A model generated the notes under the pieces. That model was not told the origin of the DNA, searched no databases, and saw only the letters and a program-made list of their open reading frames with translations. The position numbers and the translations under genes were made by a program. Positions 11,601-22,220 of a DNA stretch of 64,000 nt are shown here, piece by piece; position 1 is the first letter of the stretch; every line of letters begins with the position of its first letter. Origin of the DNA: Misgurnus anguillicaudatus (Eukaryota; Chordata; Actinopteri; Cypriniformes; Cobitidae). The stretch lies in NCBI RefSeq assembly GCF_027580225.2, contig NC_073339.2, forward strand, positions 41,592,501 to 41,656,500. The letters run 5' to 3'.

Positions 11601-13724
11601 GACTGCTTCCGGAGGAGCGATGTGGAGTCAGTGCCGACTCCACAGCTCGATGCCGATCTTGCAAATCCTGTTGGAATGGATGGTGCTGATCTGGGCAGTC
11701 TACAAAAGTTAGGTGCCTTTACACTCAATGTCGGGTTGAAAGGTGGTGGAAATCCAGACCCAAAAATACCTGAAAATCCCAGAACAAAAGCAATTGGAAA
11801 TCCCCGAAATCCTGTCCCGACAGATGCTGGAAATCCTGTCCCGAAAGATGTAAAAGTTGTTAGGCCAAAAACTTTTAATCTTTTTAAAAAGCAAAGCAAC
11901 AAGCAACCAGCCGATCCCAAGCCAGGTCCATCAGTGACTACAGGTGAGTGTAATGCCTTTATTACTCCTAGACTGGATTGCACCAATTTGTGAAATGGTT
12001 TCATTATCATATTTTGTTGTACCTTGAAATGTATGCTGTACTTTACTTCTGATCCCTGTATTAAGGTGTACTGTAACCTCATCAATTTTCATGTTTTCTG
12101 TGTGTTGTTCAGGGACTTTTGAGTCTAAATATCAACTCTTAGAGACGGATGTGCTTGGGAAAGGTAGCTTCGGCAGAGTGTTCAAAGGGATCCGTCAAAC
12201 GGATGGGAAACTGGTAATGCACTCATATTTATATCGAACACAATGTTTGCAGAAATGTGTACGTCCACTTGATCTAAACGATGTTTAAGTAGATTGTCAA
12301 ACCTTAAAGTTACGTGTGCAGGTTAGCTGCTTTAGTCAGCTCAGGAGAAATTAATAACTCAGTGTTTTTTTCCTCTTTACAGGTTGCCATCAAGCAAATT
12401 ATGAAACACAAAAGGGACAGATATATTCAGATTGTAAGTTGTAAAGTGAACTAGACAGAAAATACACAAAATCATAGTTTTATCTAATTGTAATTTGTTC
12501 ATTTTTTTCTCCAGCCTGGATATCCCCAACCGCTGCTAACAGAAATAGCATTAATGCTTAAGTTAAGAGAGGGTTACCGTTGCCCGTATATCATAGAGTT
12601 ATATGACTGGTATGAGACTAGGGAAATGTTCACACTTGTGATGGAGTATCCTCAGGAGAGCCAATCCTTGAAGAGTTTTGTTTCTGAAAACAAACTGAGT
12701 GAAAATGCAGCACGACATCTGATGTATCAGGCAGTACGAGCAGTTCAACACTGCCTGCGTAATGGTGTCGTCCATACCGACATACATCCGGGGAACTTCT
12801 TGGTGCAGAAGAAAACTATGAAGTTAAAGTTAATTGACTTTGGGCTTGGACATCTGTCAAATGTTGATGGCCATGATTCAAAGGACTTTAGAGGTGAGCT
12901 GATTTTTTTAATGTAGCAGAGTATGGAAACCTGCTGGGTCATCTTTTACGAAATGACTAAACACAATGTCTTGTGTACAGGAGCTAAAAAATGCACACCG
13001 CCTGAGGTTAAAACAAATCAGAAATTCTTTGCCGTGCCAGCAAACACCTGGGCCTTAGGTAGTTTGCTATATTTCATGATGCATGGATCTTACCCCGACC
13101 CTATAACCGACTTGTATATGGGTAAATCGATAAGATATGATGAAGGTTTATCAAAGGGTGAGTGAATGATCGATCAACTTATGCACACACAAAGCCTCTT
13201 ATCAAACACACAATAAATATTATCAGAGGATATGGTCTGTCTGGCAAGATGTTAGATTTTATTGTGTTTAGTTTAACAGTCATTTAGTGGCTCCCCAATG
13301 TTTTATTACATCACTGTGCCATCATCTTAATCTGAGGTAATAAATGAGGAATGCCATTGCTTCCAATGGAAAACCAAACCACATGGGTGTCATTTTGAGC
13401 AGAAAAAAATATTTTAAGTGGAAGATATAAACGCCCACCGGTTGAGAATCACTGCTTTAGATGATAGACAGACAGACTTCTTACAGTATTATTAAATGAC
13501 AACAAAAGTGTCTCTTTATGGCATGATAATTATTGCCATTTGTGTATCATGATGACTAACCAGCTCTCTCCTAAAATTGTACAGAAATCCGTGAACTGAT
13601 AGACTGGTGCCATTATGTGAGCCCAGCTAGACGTCCATTGCTCCACCAGATCTTAGGTCACAAGTGGTTCAGAACTGACTGGATGATGGATGAACCGGAA
13701 TTCGTACCCAGAAAGCTAACATAG
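5601..13724 (+). CDS. PIM-like serine/threonine kinase with exon-repeat N terminus
   Basis: Eleven coding exons give an unbroken 824-residue frame: 5601-5718, 7576-7743, 8911-9075, 9664-9840, 10400-10543, 11089-11943, 12113-12213, 12383-12433, 12515-12893, 12981-13157 and 13585-13724. Residues from about 543 form a kinase domain: glycine loop GKGSFGRVFKG, VAIK lysine, helix-C Glu in LLTEIALML, DFG at 701-703, and TPPE in place of APE, the last typical of PIM kinases, which fish have expanded greatly. The catalytic loop reads HTDIHPGN (680-687): the Asp and Asn remain, but HRD Arg is Thr and the usual loop Lys is His. Residues 1-257 come from exons 1-5, copies of one module. Residues 258-542 (exon 6) hold 52-53-residue repeats and a Pro/Asn-rich linker. 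No signal peptide or membrane segment is seen. The first ATG after the predicted start site is 5601. Activity is uncertain; substrates are unknown. Confidence 0.85.
7576..10543 (+). repeat. Tandem exon duplication inside the kinase gene
   Basis: Four phase 1-1 exons (168, 165, 177 and 144 bp) encode versions of one module: a core like AEMDLFLSDAFRSFDTVLNT, then a Gly/Ala linker, ending in a form of AKSPTG. Exons 3, 4 and 5 start 753 and 736 bp apart, and their intron sequences are also copies (accatgtttgattttcataag, gttatccagac, tatgaggccttgttttt). The spacing from exon 2 to exon 3 is 1335 bp because of a transposon insertion. Exon 1 ends with a shortened form of the same module. Confidence 0.85.
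8062..8650 (-). mobile_element. Transposon remnant with recombinase-like ORF fragment
   Basis: This insert lies between kinase exons 2 and 3. Its left edge (gggataatgtagaggcagcc) recurs at 27950-27980, and its right edge (gcattccagagagccgtgta) is the complement of text at 27215. The minus-strand frame 8202-8480 contains ANTQKNTEWALKLLKDWLKE. This resembles the N-terminal part of the DUF3504/tyrosine-recombinase-like proteins (Crypton-derived, as in ZMYM2, QRICH1 and KIAA1958). No catalytic domain is present, so I regard it as a fragment. Confidence 0.5.
11157..11715 (+). repeat. In-frame 156-159-bp tandem repeat in kinase exon 6
   Basis: Three and a half copies of a 52-53-residue unit are seen. 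Each unit contains P-x-P-Q-L-D/E-A-D, then VGMDGADLA, a basic KRK stretch and a Cys/Phe-rich FGCFRRSD-type end. The last two copies are nearly identical (PTPQLDADLA followed by HPVGMDGADL or NPVGMDGADL), which suggests recent expansion or conversion. Confidence 0.85.
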
Positions 13725-14231
13725 TAGGAAACTACATTTTGCAGATGACATCCTTTGTCTTTGTGTAGATAGTTGTATAGTGTGTGCAATAGTAAGATTG
13801 TTTAAATGTACATTTTTCCCCTACAGTTCAAAATAACATATAACAAAGGCCTAACTTAATGATGGGAGATGCTGTTTTCATCATCCAGAGACGTATGGAG
13901 TTTGCTAATCATGTTTCCGGATAAGGTAATGAATGAATGGATTTCAACTGTTTGATCACAATATTTAATGCCATCATAATGAATTAGCTGCAGGTCTAAC
14001 CACCACTTCTGCATTTGTCCTCTCGTGTCTCCCTAGTTTCTACAACCGAAAACCAAGAATAGCATGGAGATTAAGTCACTAACGGGGTGACAATTACAAG
14101 GGAGACAAGAGACGAGCCATTATTTAGAACAGGAATTTCCCTGGATTTACAAATCCATGGGAACTTAACAGTACACAACCACATTTAATATGTTGCACTG
14201 TGCAAGTTTTATATATATATATATGTATGTG
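13725..14231. other. Downstream flank of kinase gene
   Basis: This is presumed 3' UTR and intergenic DNA. I see no canonical AATAAA close to the stop. A short TA microsatellite sits at 14209-14224, just before the Tc1 element. Confidence 0.4.
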
Positions 14232-15772
14232 CAGGGAGTGCAGAATTATTAGGCAAATGAGTATTTTGACCACATCATCCTCTTTATGCATGTTGTCTTA
14301 CTCCAAGCTGTATAGGCTGGAAAGCCTACTACCAATTAAGCGTATTAGGTGATGTGCATCTGTGTAATGAGAAGTGGTGTGGTCTAATGACATCAACACC
14401 CTATATCAGGTGTGCATAATTATTAGGCAACTTCCTTTCCTTTGCAAAATGGGTCAAAAGAAGGACTTGACAGGCTCAGAAAAGTCAAAAATAGTGAGAT
14501 ATCTTGCAAAGGGATGCAGCAGTCTTAAAATTGCAAAGCTTCTGAAGCGTGATCATCGAACAATCAAGCGTTTCATTCAAAATAGTCAACAGGGTCGCAA
14601 GAAGCGCGTGGAAAAACCAAGGCGCAAAATAACTGCCCGTGAACTGAGAAAAGTCAAGCGTGCAGCTGCCAAGATGCCACTTGCCACCAGTTTGGCCATA
14701 TTTCAGAGCTGCAACGTCACTGGAGTGCCCAAAAGCACAAGGTGTGCAATACTCAGAGACATGGCCAAGGTAAGAAAGGCAGAAAGTCGACCACCACTGA
14801 ACAAGACACACAAGCTGAAACGTCAAGACTGGGCCAAGAAATATCTCAAGACTGATTTTTCTAAGGTTTTATGGACTGATGAAATGAGAGTGGGCCAGAT
14901 GGATGGGCCCGTGGCTGGATTGGTAACGGGCAGAGAGCTCCAGTCCGACTCAGACGCCAGCAAGGTGGAGGTGGAGTACTGGTTTGGGCTGGTATCATCA
15001 AAGATGAGCTTGTGGGGCCTTTTCGGGTTGAGGATGGAGTCAAGCTCAACTCCCAGTCCTACTGCCAGTTTCTGGAAGACACCTTCTTCAAGCAGTGGTA
15101 CAGGAAGAAGTCTGCATCCTTCAAGAAAAACATGATTTTCATGCAGGACAATGCTCCATCACACGCGTCCAAGTACTCCACAGCGTGGCTGACAAGAAAG
15201 GGTATAAAAGAAGAAAATCTAATGATATGGCGTCCTTGTTCACCTGATCTGAACCCCATTGAGAACCTGTGGTCCATCATCAAATGTGAGATTTACAAGG
15301 AGGGAAAGCAGTACACCTCTCTGAACAGTGTCTGGGAGGCTGTGGTTGCTGCTGCACGCAATGTTGATGGTGAACAGATCAAAACACTGACAGAATCCAT
15401 GGATGGCAGGCTTTTGAGTGTCCTTGCAAAGAAAGGTGGCTATATTGGTCACTGATTTGTTTTTGTTTGGTTTTTGAATGTCAGAAATGTATATTTGTGA
15501 ATGTTGAGATGTTATATTGGTTTCACTGCTAAAAATAAATAATTGAAATGGGTATATATTTGTTTTTTGTTAAGTTGCCTAATAATTACGCACAGTAATA
15601 GTCACCTGCACACACAGATATCCCCCTAAAATAGCTAAAACTAAAAACTACTTCCAAAAATATTCAGCTTTGATATTAATGAGTTTTTTGGGTTCATTGA
15701 GAACATGGTTGTTGTTCAATAATAAAATTAATCCTCAAAAATACAACTTGCCTAATAATTCTGCACTCCCTG
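14232..15772 (+). mobile_element. Tc1/mariner transposon with IR/DR ends
   Basis: The ends are inverted: cagggagtgcagaattatta at 14232 and the complement taataattctgcactccctg ending at 15772. A second, inner copy of the same motif lies at 14409-14431 and, inverted, at 15574-15595, giving the IR/DR arrangement seen in Sleeping Beauty-type elements. Length is 1541 bp. On the right the element abuts a TATATA run; the left flank does not show an intact TA target site. It sits downstream of the kinase gene in the same orientation. Confidence 0.92.
14449..15455 (+). pseudogene. Tc1-type transposase, frameshifted
   Basis: The frame starting MGQKKDLTGSEKSKIVRYLA has two helix-turn-helix segments (paired-like, SSLKIAKLLKRDHRTIKRF). 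It runs to the first catalytic Asp in VLWTDE and then breaks around 14890-14910 by a small indel. The continuation lies in another frame and carries MQDNAPSH and SPDLNPIENLW, the other two residues of the DD34E triad, and ends at 15455. Only one disabling lesion is obvious, so the copy is fairly young but unlikely to make active enzyme. Confidence 0.9.
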
Positions 15773-15968
15773 TATATATATATAAAACTTGCACAGTGTA
15801 TATATATATTATTACAGAAGAAATCATACATATTGTGGCTTTAAGGTTCTAGATATACTACACATATGATGACTAAAAACTAAATGTTGACATCTCTTCG
15901 CTTTCTCATCTTCAGGTTGCATCCCATGGACACAAATCGTTGGCTGAACGTCTCATAATATATATATT
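15773..15968. other. Short spacer of low-complexity DNA
   Basis: TA-rich sequence and the beginning of the repeat array that follows. No gene is seen. Confidence 0.4.
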
Positions 15969-16218
15969 CCCCAAGGGTTTTTTCCCTCCTAGGACTTTTT
16001 TCCTCCTGGCTAAACATGTGGGAGGTTTTTCTCCTAGGGGGTTTTTTCAACCCCGGGGACTCAGCTGACATTGGCTTAATTTAGCAATGTCAAACACAAT
16101 TCGTTGGCTGAACGTCTCATAAAGATCCTGTCTCATCCTTGAACACAATTTGTTTACGTTTTAATAGTATATTATCTTAATATATAGTATATCCTCTATA
16201 GGATCCGTTTACAAATAT

Positions 16219-16251
<33 letters not shown>

Positions 16252-16632
16252 TCCCCAAGGGTTTTTTCCCTCCTAGGACTTTTTTCCTCCTGGCTAATCA
16301 TGTGGGAGGTTTTTCTCCTAGGGGGTTTTTTCAACCCCGGGGACTCAGCTGACATTGGCTTAACTTAGCAATGTCAAACACAATTCGTTGGCTGAACGTC
16401 TCATAAAGATCCTGTCTCATCCTTGAACACAATTTGTTTACGTTTTAATAGTATATTATCTTAATATATAGTATATCCTCTGTAGGATTCGTTTACATAT
16501 ATATGTTTTATATATATATATCCCCCAAGGGTTTTTTCCCTCCAAGGACTTTTTTCCTCCTGGCTAAAAATGCGGGAGGTTTTTCTCCTAGGGTTTTTTT
16601 CAACCCCGGGGACTGAGCCGACATTGGCTTAA
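15969..16632. repeat. Triplicated repeat array, unit about 275 bp
   Basis: The string ccccaagggttttttccctc starts at about 15969, 16253 and 16525, a spacing of about 284 and 272 bp. Each copy continues with gtgggaggtttttctcctag and aaccccggggact. Between copies lies attcgttggctgaacgtctc plus AT microsatellite. The same unit occurs once more, inverted, at 46770-46860, so this is a local amplification of an interspersed family. Confidence 0.85.
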
Positions 16633-17085
16633 CTTGGCACCTTCTTCTATACGTTACATCATTAACACGCTCGCTTGTAAAGTTTATTCATAGCTGCTGT
16701 ATTTCGCTACTTATGTTGTCTGTCGATTTTTTCTGACTTTTCCCCTGCTTAAAGCTGGGGGAATTAAAGCTGCTTTGAAAAAGCACTATATAAATAAAAT
16801 TGAATTTAAAAGAATCAGCTATTTCTGTCTCTTTCTCAAGTTTTTTCCCCTCTGAGTTTAGGGAGTAAGCTGACATTGGCTTAACTTAGATCTCTCTTCT
16901 ATACGTTGCATTTATTACAACGCTCAATATTTCAGTTTAATCGTAGCCGCTGTACCTTGCAACTTTTCTTGTCCACCCATTTTTCAATGTTTTCTCCGGC
17001 TTTTATTAATGTAAAGCTGCTTTGAATTAATTTAACAATTGTGAAAAGTGCTACAGTGTATATATATATATAAAATTGAATTGAA
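16633..17085. repeat. Interspersed repeat tail (aaattgaattgaa family)
   Basis: Two diverged units end with tatataaataaaattgaatt (near 16786) and tatatataaaattgaattga (near 17065), each preceded by aaagctgctttgaa. This is the common fish repeat with an ATAAAATTGAATTGAA 3' end. The complementary copy is at 46548-46884. Confidence 0.7.
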
Positions 17086-17499
17086 TATGGAAGACTTTTA
17101 TGGAATATGAGCTTTTTTATTTGATCAAACTGTTATTGGAACTGATTAACTTGTGTCACTTATGTAAATGTTTTTCATATGCAATATCAAAGGTACACTT
17201 AACCTAAACCTGTAAATCTACCCTTCATAAATCTGTAATAGTTTAATGCACAATTCGCATGATTTCTCTCATTTCACAATACATTTTGATTAACTTATTT
17301 TAGCTTATTTAAATCTGTGGAATTGAATATTTCACCCATCATGCATACATTTTACTACCACACAGAAATCTCACACAGTCCATCATCCTTCTGGAGAACT
17401 TGAGTCCTCTCTGACATCAGGGCTTGACAACAACTGGTCTCCTTGAATAAATGAATTGAAGTTTGCAATGATCATGCTAGGATATGGAATTTGAATGGC

Positions 17500-18000
17500 A
17501 AGAAAAATTAACAGAGCAATTTATTTGATAGTCAAAATATAGATTTCATAATTTTTTTGCGGTTTTATTCCCTGTTCATTATTAAGTGATCATAAATCAT
17601 TAAAGATACTTTTCTAAAATTAGTCAATTATTATTTAACACAACCATCAAGTTTTTATTTTGCCATGCAGCACTTGAAAGTCTCCACTGCAATGTTTCTT
17701 ATATACACCATATAATATCATAACAAAAATAATAAAATATCATCTAATGTGTTTAAAAACACCACAAACATTATGTTGTTTGTATAACAGCAAGTGTAGG
17801 AGTCATTCAGTCCTTAAAATGTATGTATTTATTTATTTATTTTTGACTGGCATTCAGTTTTGACTGCTTATAACGCTGTATCAAGATACTGCAAATTTTC
17901 ACGCTACTCTGTTTATTTGTCTGATTTTCGTAAATTAGTCATGTAAAATGATGCACATTGACAATTCAGCTGTAAACAAAAAGAATATGCCAACAATCGT
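17500..18000 (+). repeat. Direct copy of the 3.98-4.56 kb block
   Basis: The order of shared strings is the same as at 3980-4560: tagtcaaaatataga, tttattccctgttcattatta, tttttattttgccatgcagc, accacaaaca and a copy of agtgtaggagtcattcag. It is a diverged direct duplication in non-coding DNA on the far side of the kinase gene. 17086-17499 and 18001-18310 show no gene. Confidence 0.7.
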
Positions 18001-18310
18001 TTATGTAACTTTCAACCATTTCAATCAAATTATAGTTTTTATATTTTTGTAAAGATTTACTCACATTTACTCAATATAGAGTGCCGAAGACGTCACTTTG
18101 TAGGCCAAGGAAGTAAACCATTGCCTACAATCTGTGTGTTTGTTGTAGTCCAAGAAGAGAGATTATGTCGGAGACGATAACTTGCGTCATCATTTACTTT
18201 GGGGTTTATAACTTTTGCATATCGTTAACATGTACTACACACCTACACACAAAAGGAAGTGTAAAATCGTGAATCTGATAATAATTAGTGTCTGTTAATT
18301 TTTTCCATAG

Positions 18311-18593
18311 TTAAAGGAACAGTGTGTAAGAAATGTATATCAATTAATCAGAAAATGGCCCTGATATGTCACTAGACATTAAGAAATCATTTTAATTTCA
18401 AATACTTATATCACTGACAACAGTGGTCTGGCCAGGATATTGTCATTTAAAAAAAAGTTGCAGCCCTCAACTGATGTTTATGTTGTCATTTTGTGCATTG
18501 GCCACATTGGTGTTATTGCAGTACCAGTTTTAGCCACTATTTTTGTGATTGCAATACCAGTTTTGGCCACAATCCTACATACTGTTCCTTTAA
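18311..18593. repeat. TTAA-flanked MITE, copy 1
   Basis: The ends are TTAAAGGAACAGTGTGTAAG and the inverse CATACTGTTCCTTTAA. A second copy lies at 30669-30943 with the same interior (tcaattaatcagaaaatggc, accagttttagccac). TTAA ends point to a piggyBac-like family. Confidence 0.85.
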
Positions 18594-19083
18594 GTAATAA
18601 GTAAATTTCAAAATTGTCCCATCCATAAAGTTGTTTCTACCTCATGAATGTGCATACAAAAATTAAAAATAAAATAAATATGACATGTTCTTTGAAGAGC
18701 CATTCTTTCTTTATTTGATGGGTATTATTGATTCTAGTTTTGCCTTTAAATTCACAGAATTATGTTGTATGTTGTCTCTCAAAAACCTGTCCTTTTTTGT
18801 CACATCCATAACGCATGCATGTTTTTCTAAATCTTAAACTACTCATAAATAGACCGATATTATTCTGATGTCTGAACTCTAGCATCAGAATTTTAGGAAG
18901 TAACAGATGGTTCGATTTATTGGTAATACATGAAATATAAATTTACAGAGCATGCGAGTTTTGACTGCAAATGTCACATCCATAATGCTGAAATTTTGGG
19001 GTATATATTGATATAAATTTTTGTGCACTACAAAAAAGGTTTTTATTCATCTGATCTTTTTTTTACCTAGAGCCAATGAAAAA
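18594..19083. other. Intergenic, nothing recognised
   Basis: A/T-rich non-coding DNA. I see no exon or clear repeat boundary. Confidence 0.4.
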
Positions 19084-19814
19084 TTAAAGGAATAGTCTAC
19101 TCATTTTCAATATCACAATATGTTATTACCCTAATCAAGAACCGTTGACACATCCCTCCACCATCCGTGCGCGTACACGCAAGCGCCGGAGCGCGCCGCG
19201 ACACCTCGACAGCATCCAGCCCAGCCCCATTCATTCAATGGTACCATCCAGAGACAAAGTCAGAAGCGACCAAACACATCAACGTTTTTCCCACTCAAGG
19301 CGAGCAGTTACACGAGGAAGTTTGGTGTTACAAAACAAAACGTAGCACTTTTCTAAGCAGATTCAAAAGAGGAACCACACTTCACGGCGCAACAGCACCC
19401 TTGGGAGTACCTCGACTCGGCGCAGTAACACCCTCCCTCTCCCATCATGAGAGTGAGAAGGGGAGCGGACTTTTCAGGCGAGTCGAAGTACTCCCAAAAG
19501 TGCTATTATGCCATAAAATATAGTTCCTCTTTTAAATCCGCTTAGAAAAGCGCTACATTTTATTTTGTACCACCAAACTTGCTCGAACAACCACTCGTCC
19601 CAAATAGGAAAAACGTTGATGTGCCTGGCCACCTCCAACCCCACCTCCAAATGGCACCATTGAACGAATGAGGCTAAGCTAAATGCTATCGAAGCGTCGC
19701 AGCGCGCCCCAGCGCCCACGTGCACGCACACAGATGACAGAGGGATGCATCAACAACTCCCAGTTAAGGCAATAACATATTTCAATATTGAAAATGAGTA
19801 GACCATTCCCTCAA
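19084..19814. repeat. Long foldback element
   Basis: The left end TTAAAGGAATAGTCTACTCA is inverse to the right end TGAGTAGACCATTCCCTCAA. The complementarity extends inward (gaagtttggtgttacaaaac against gtaccaccaaacttgctcga). The ORFs within it are by-products. Confidence 0.8.
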
Positions 19815-20395
19815 CTTGCGCTAAACAATATGAAAATGAAAACCACCTATGAAAACCAGGAACAAAGTATATTTTTCTTGTTGAATAAAGTCAATTCATT
19901 TAAATTCTGTTTTTGATCTAAACTAAAATATATTGATTTAATCAAAACAAAAATTCTCATTTAAGAAATAATATCTATTAGAAATGATTTGCTTTGTCAC
20001 ACAGATCACACTAAACACAACAGTCATGGGTTCATGATCATTAACGTACCATCCCCAACAAATAGGATAAAAATGGGTTTAGTCAGCAATAAACCTTTCT
20101 CATTGAATCTACTAAAATGCCACTGGAATAATGATAAACCAATCTTCCAGGCCAACACGTTAGATAATATTTGATATCCACATAAGCATAAACATGGTGC
20201 CCACTACTTGGCTGATTAGAGTGAATTATAATTGCTGTAAATCCGGTTCAAAACCTACTAGCAGCCTTGTCAATGCATTTATCATTTTCAATCATATTGC
20301 TTACAACAGTACTAATCAATCATGGTATTGACATCAGTTATTGAATAAACCCATCTAAGTTAACAACTAAACAAGATATCAGAATATGAGGCTTT
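19815..20395. other. Intergenic, likely prr18 3' flank
   Basis: A/T-rich DNA to the left of the prr18 stop codon. It probably holds the prr18 3' UTR. No other feature is seen. Confidence 0.4.
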
Positions 20396-21172
20396 TCATC
20401 TGTAACAGTAGATAGTCGTCTGGTTCATTTTGTCCTCTCTACCCAATTCTGAAACTCCTCCTGCGTTCTCCACCCCCTCCAGCCATTCAGAACATTTCAG
20501 CAGTACGCTCTGGTCCACACCTGGTTCCTCTTCTTCTTCATATTCCACATCATCATATCGGTGACGGTCGTTCAGAAGAGAGATCTTCACCTGAGGGATG
20601 TTGGATTGAGAACCTGACTTGGCGGAGGGGTCTTTCCTGTGATGTGCCGTAACCTTTCCAGTGCCACCGCCGATGGTACGGAGCTGCTTCCCGTGGCTCC
20701 GCTTCTGCAGGAGTAAGGTGGCCTCAGGAGTCAGATTGATTGACAGGTTCACAGCTTCTCCATCCTTTTTTCCACGGCCTGATCCTGAGCATCTTGAGAA
20801 GGACTGTAATCTACAGTTGTCTGTGGTGATGGAGCTGTTTGGTACCAACACATTGGCAGGAAACTGTTGTTTTCTGGTGGATTTTGTTGCATCTTTAGAA
20901 CTACATTTAGGGGATGAAGCAACCGAGGTGCATGAAAGATCAGCAAGTCTTGGAGATGTAATCCAGGCGCTCTTACCTCCCCACCAGTCGAGCCGCCGCT
21001 GGGTTAAGATCGGAAGTTTGCTTTTGTGTGGAGTGGCTTTCTTGCTCAACTTCTTTAGCCGGTCCTTCACATAACTCTTCTCCTCCACTGTGTTGACCGA
21101 TGAGGGACCCGATAGTTTCTCTTTCCCAGAGCTGGGAAGGCCCTGTCGTCGGGTCACAGGTGGAAAAGGCAT
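20396..21172 (-). CDS. prr18: Proline-rich protein 18 homologue
   Basis: A single exon encodes 258 residues starting MPFPPVTRRQGLP, the same opening as mammalian PRR18 (MPFPP). Two family signatures are clear: LSINLTPEATLLLQKR in the middle and SLLNDRHRYDDVEYEEE near the C terminus, followed by LLKCSEWLEGVENA. The frame stays open for 55 codons upstream of this Met, but those codons look like 5' UTR and I chose the conserved MPFPP start. The mammalian protein is Pro/Ala-rich; this one is Ser/Lys-rich instead, with only the motifs kept. PRR18 has no settled molecular function; it is expressed in oligodendrocytes in mammals. No domain with catalytic residues, signal peptide or membrane segment is visible. 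Confidence 0.9.
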   Translation of the reverse strand: MPFPPVTRRQGLPSSGKEKLSGPSSVNTVEEKSYVKDRLKKLSKKATPHKSKLPILTQRRLDWWGGKSAWITSPRLADLSCTSVASSPKCSSKDATKSTRKQQFPANVLVPNSSITTDNCRLQSFSRCSGSGRGKKDGEAVNLSINLTPEATLLLQKRSHGKQLRTIGGGTGKVTAHHRKDPSAKSGSQSNIPQVKISLLNDRHRYDDVEYEEEEEPGVDQSVLLKCSEWLEGVENAGGVSELGREDKMNQTTIYCYR

Positions 21173-21337
21173 CTTCACCAGGTAAAGCAGCACATAGGTC
21201 AGGAAGTCCGTCTTTGAGCTGTATTGTGAGAGAAAAGGGATGCGATTCGACTGGGTTTTCGCATGATTTGTTGCTTCCTGAGGTTCAAACATCCACTTGT
21301 TACTTTGCAGACAGACACCGTGGACAACACCACACAA

Positions 21338-22220
21338 GAATAGTTTAGCTATTTATGTTTGGGGGTTGGTCAAAGTGTGATGTGGGAATCCTCTGAAGTG
21401 GGTAAGGCTAACATGTGCAGCTTAGAGAGCTTTGGTTACATAACACGTTTGTGTTGTGATGGTTTTACTCTCACTGAAGAGAAAGTGTGTACATAAGGGT
21501 AACTGATGTACACACTCTGGGTTACTAGAGGTACACATTGGGGTTAAGGTTACTAATACTGAGTCGTGAGTCATTTCTGGGTACTGTAGTTTTAAATGTA
21601 TGTTTGCTAGAAAGTTATGCATCTACATGATGCTTTTTAAGATCAATACTATACTGGCTTAAAGGAGAAAGTTTTGCAACCAGTTTTTCTGGTATGAACT
21701 CATCAGGTGTTGCACGTGTGTACGTTTTAGTCATTAGAGGATAGCAGAGTTAATCTCCTTAAGAGGTCACCTGACCCTTCCTTCACACACTGTCCACTAC
21801 AATGTACTGTAAAATGTGAAAATTATTTTAGGCATTTAGCATATGCTGATTTCCCATATTTCCTAGGTAGTACTAATAAAATTAAAATTATTATTTCGAT
21901 ACAAATTGAGTCTTGTTGAAACATTTTAATGAAGCCCTTGTTTTAGTCATAGTGAAATTATTGTAAACATAATGAGGTTAGTAGATTCAGATCTTAAAAA
22001 TCTTCTAGGACATTAAAAGTTTGGTATACACTTTTAACTTTCCATTATTATACTGTGTATTTTAATGTTATATTACCTAACTATGCTTGCCTTTAAACGG
22101 GGCTGAGCAGACCTATCGACTCATGACATCAAAGTAACTTACCGCGAGAAGGATTCAAGAGCGACCTACTTTGTATATTTTTTTATCGCTCTCGCGGTAT
22201 TTCAACGCCATACGAAAACG
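21338..22220. other. Intergenic, prr18 upstream region
   Basis: No gene is seen. It must contain the prr18 promoter. I see no clear TATA box or CpG-rich core. Confidence 0.35.

Noticed and set aside
11504..12085. Long minus-strand ORF (193 codons)
   Set aside because: It is antisense to kinase exon 6 and owes its length to the sense repeats. It has no start context or domain.
15969..16632. Evenly spaced repeats resembling an array with spacers
   Set aside because: Units of about 275 bp in a vertebrate genome are not CRISPR. They are tandem copies of a dispersed repeat.
20661..21074. Plus-strand ORF of 137 codons
   Set aside because: It is antisense to prr18, whose family motifs are clear.
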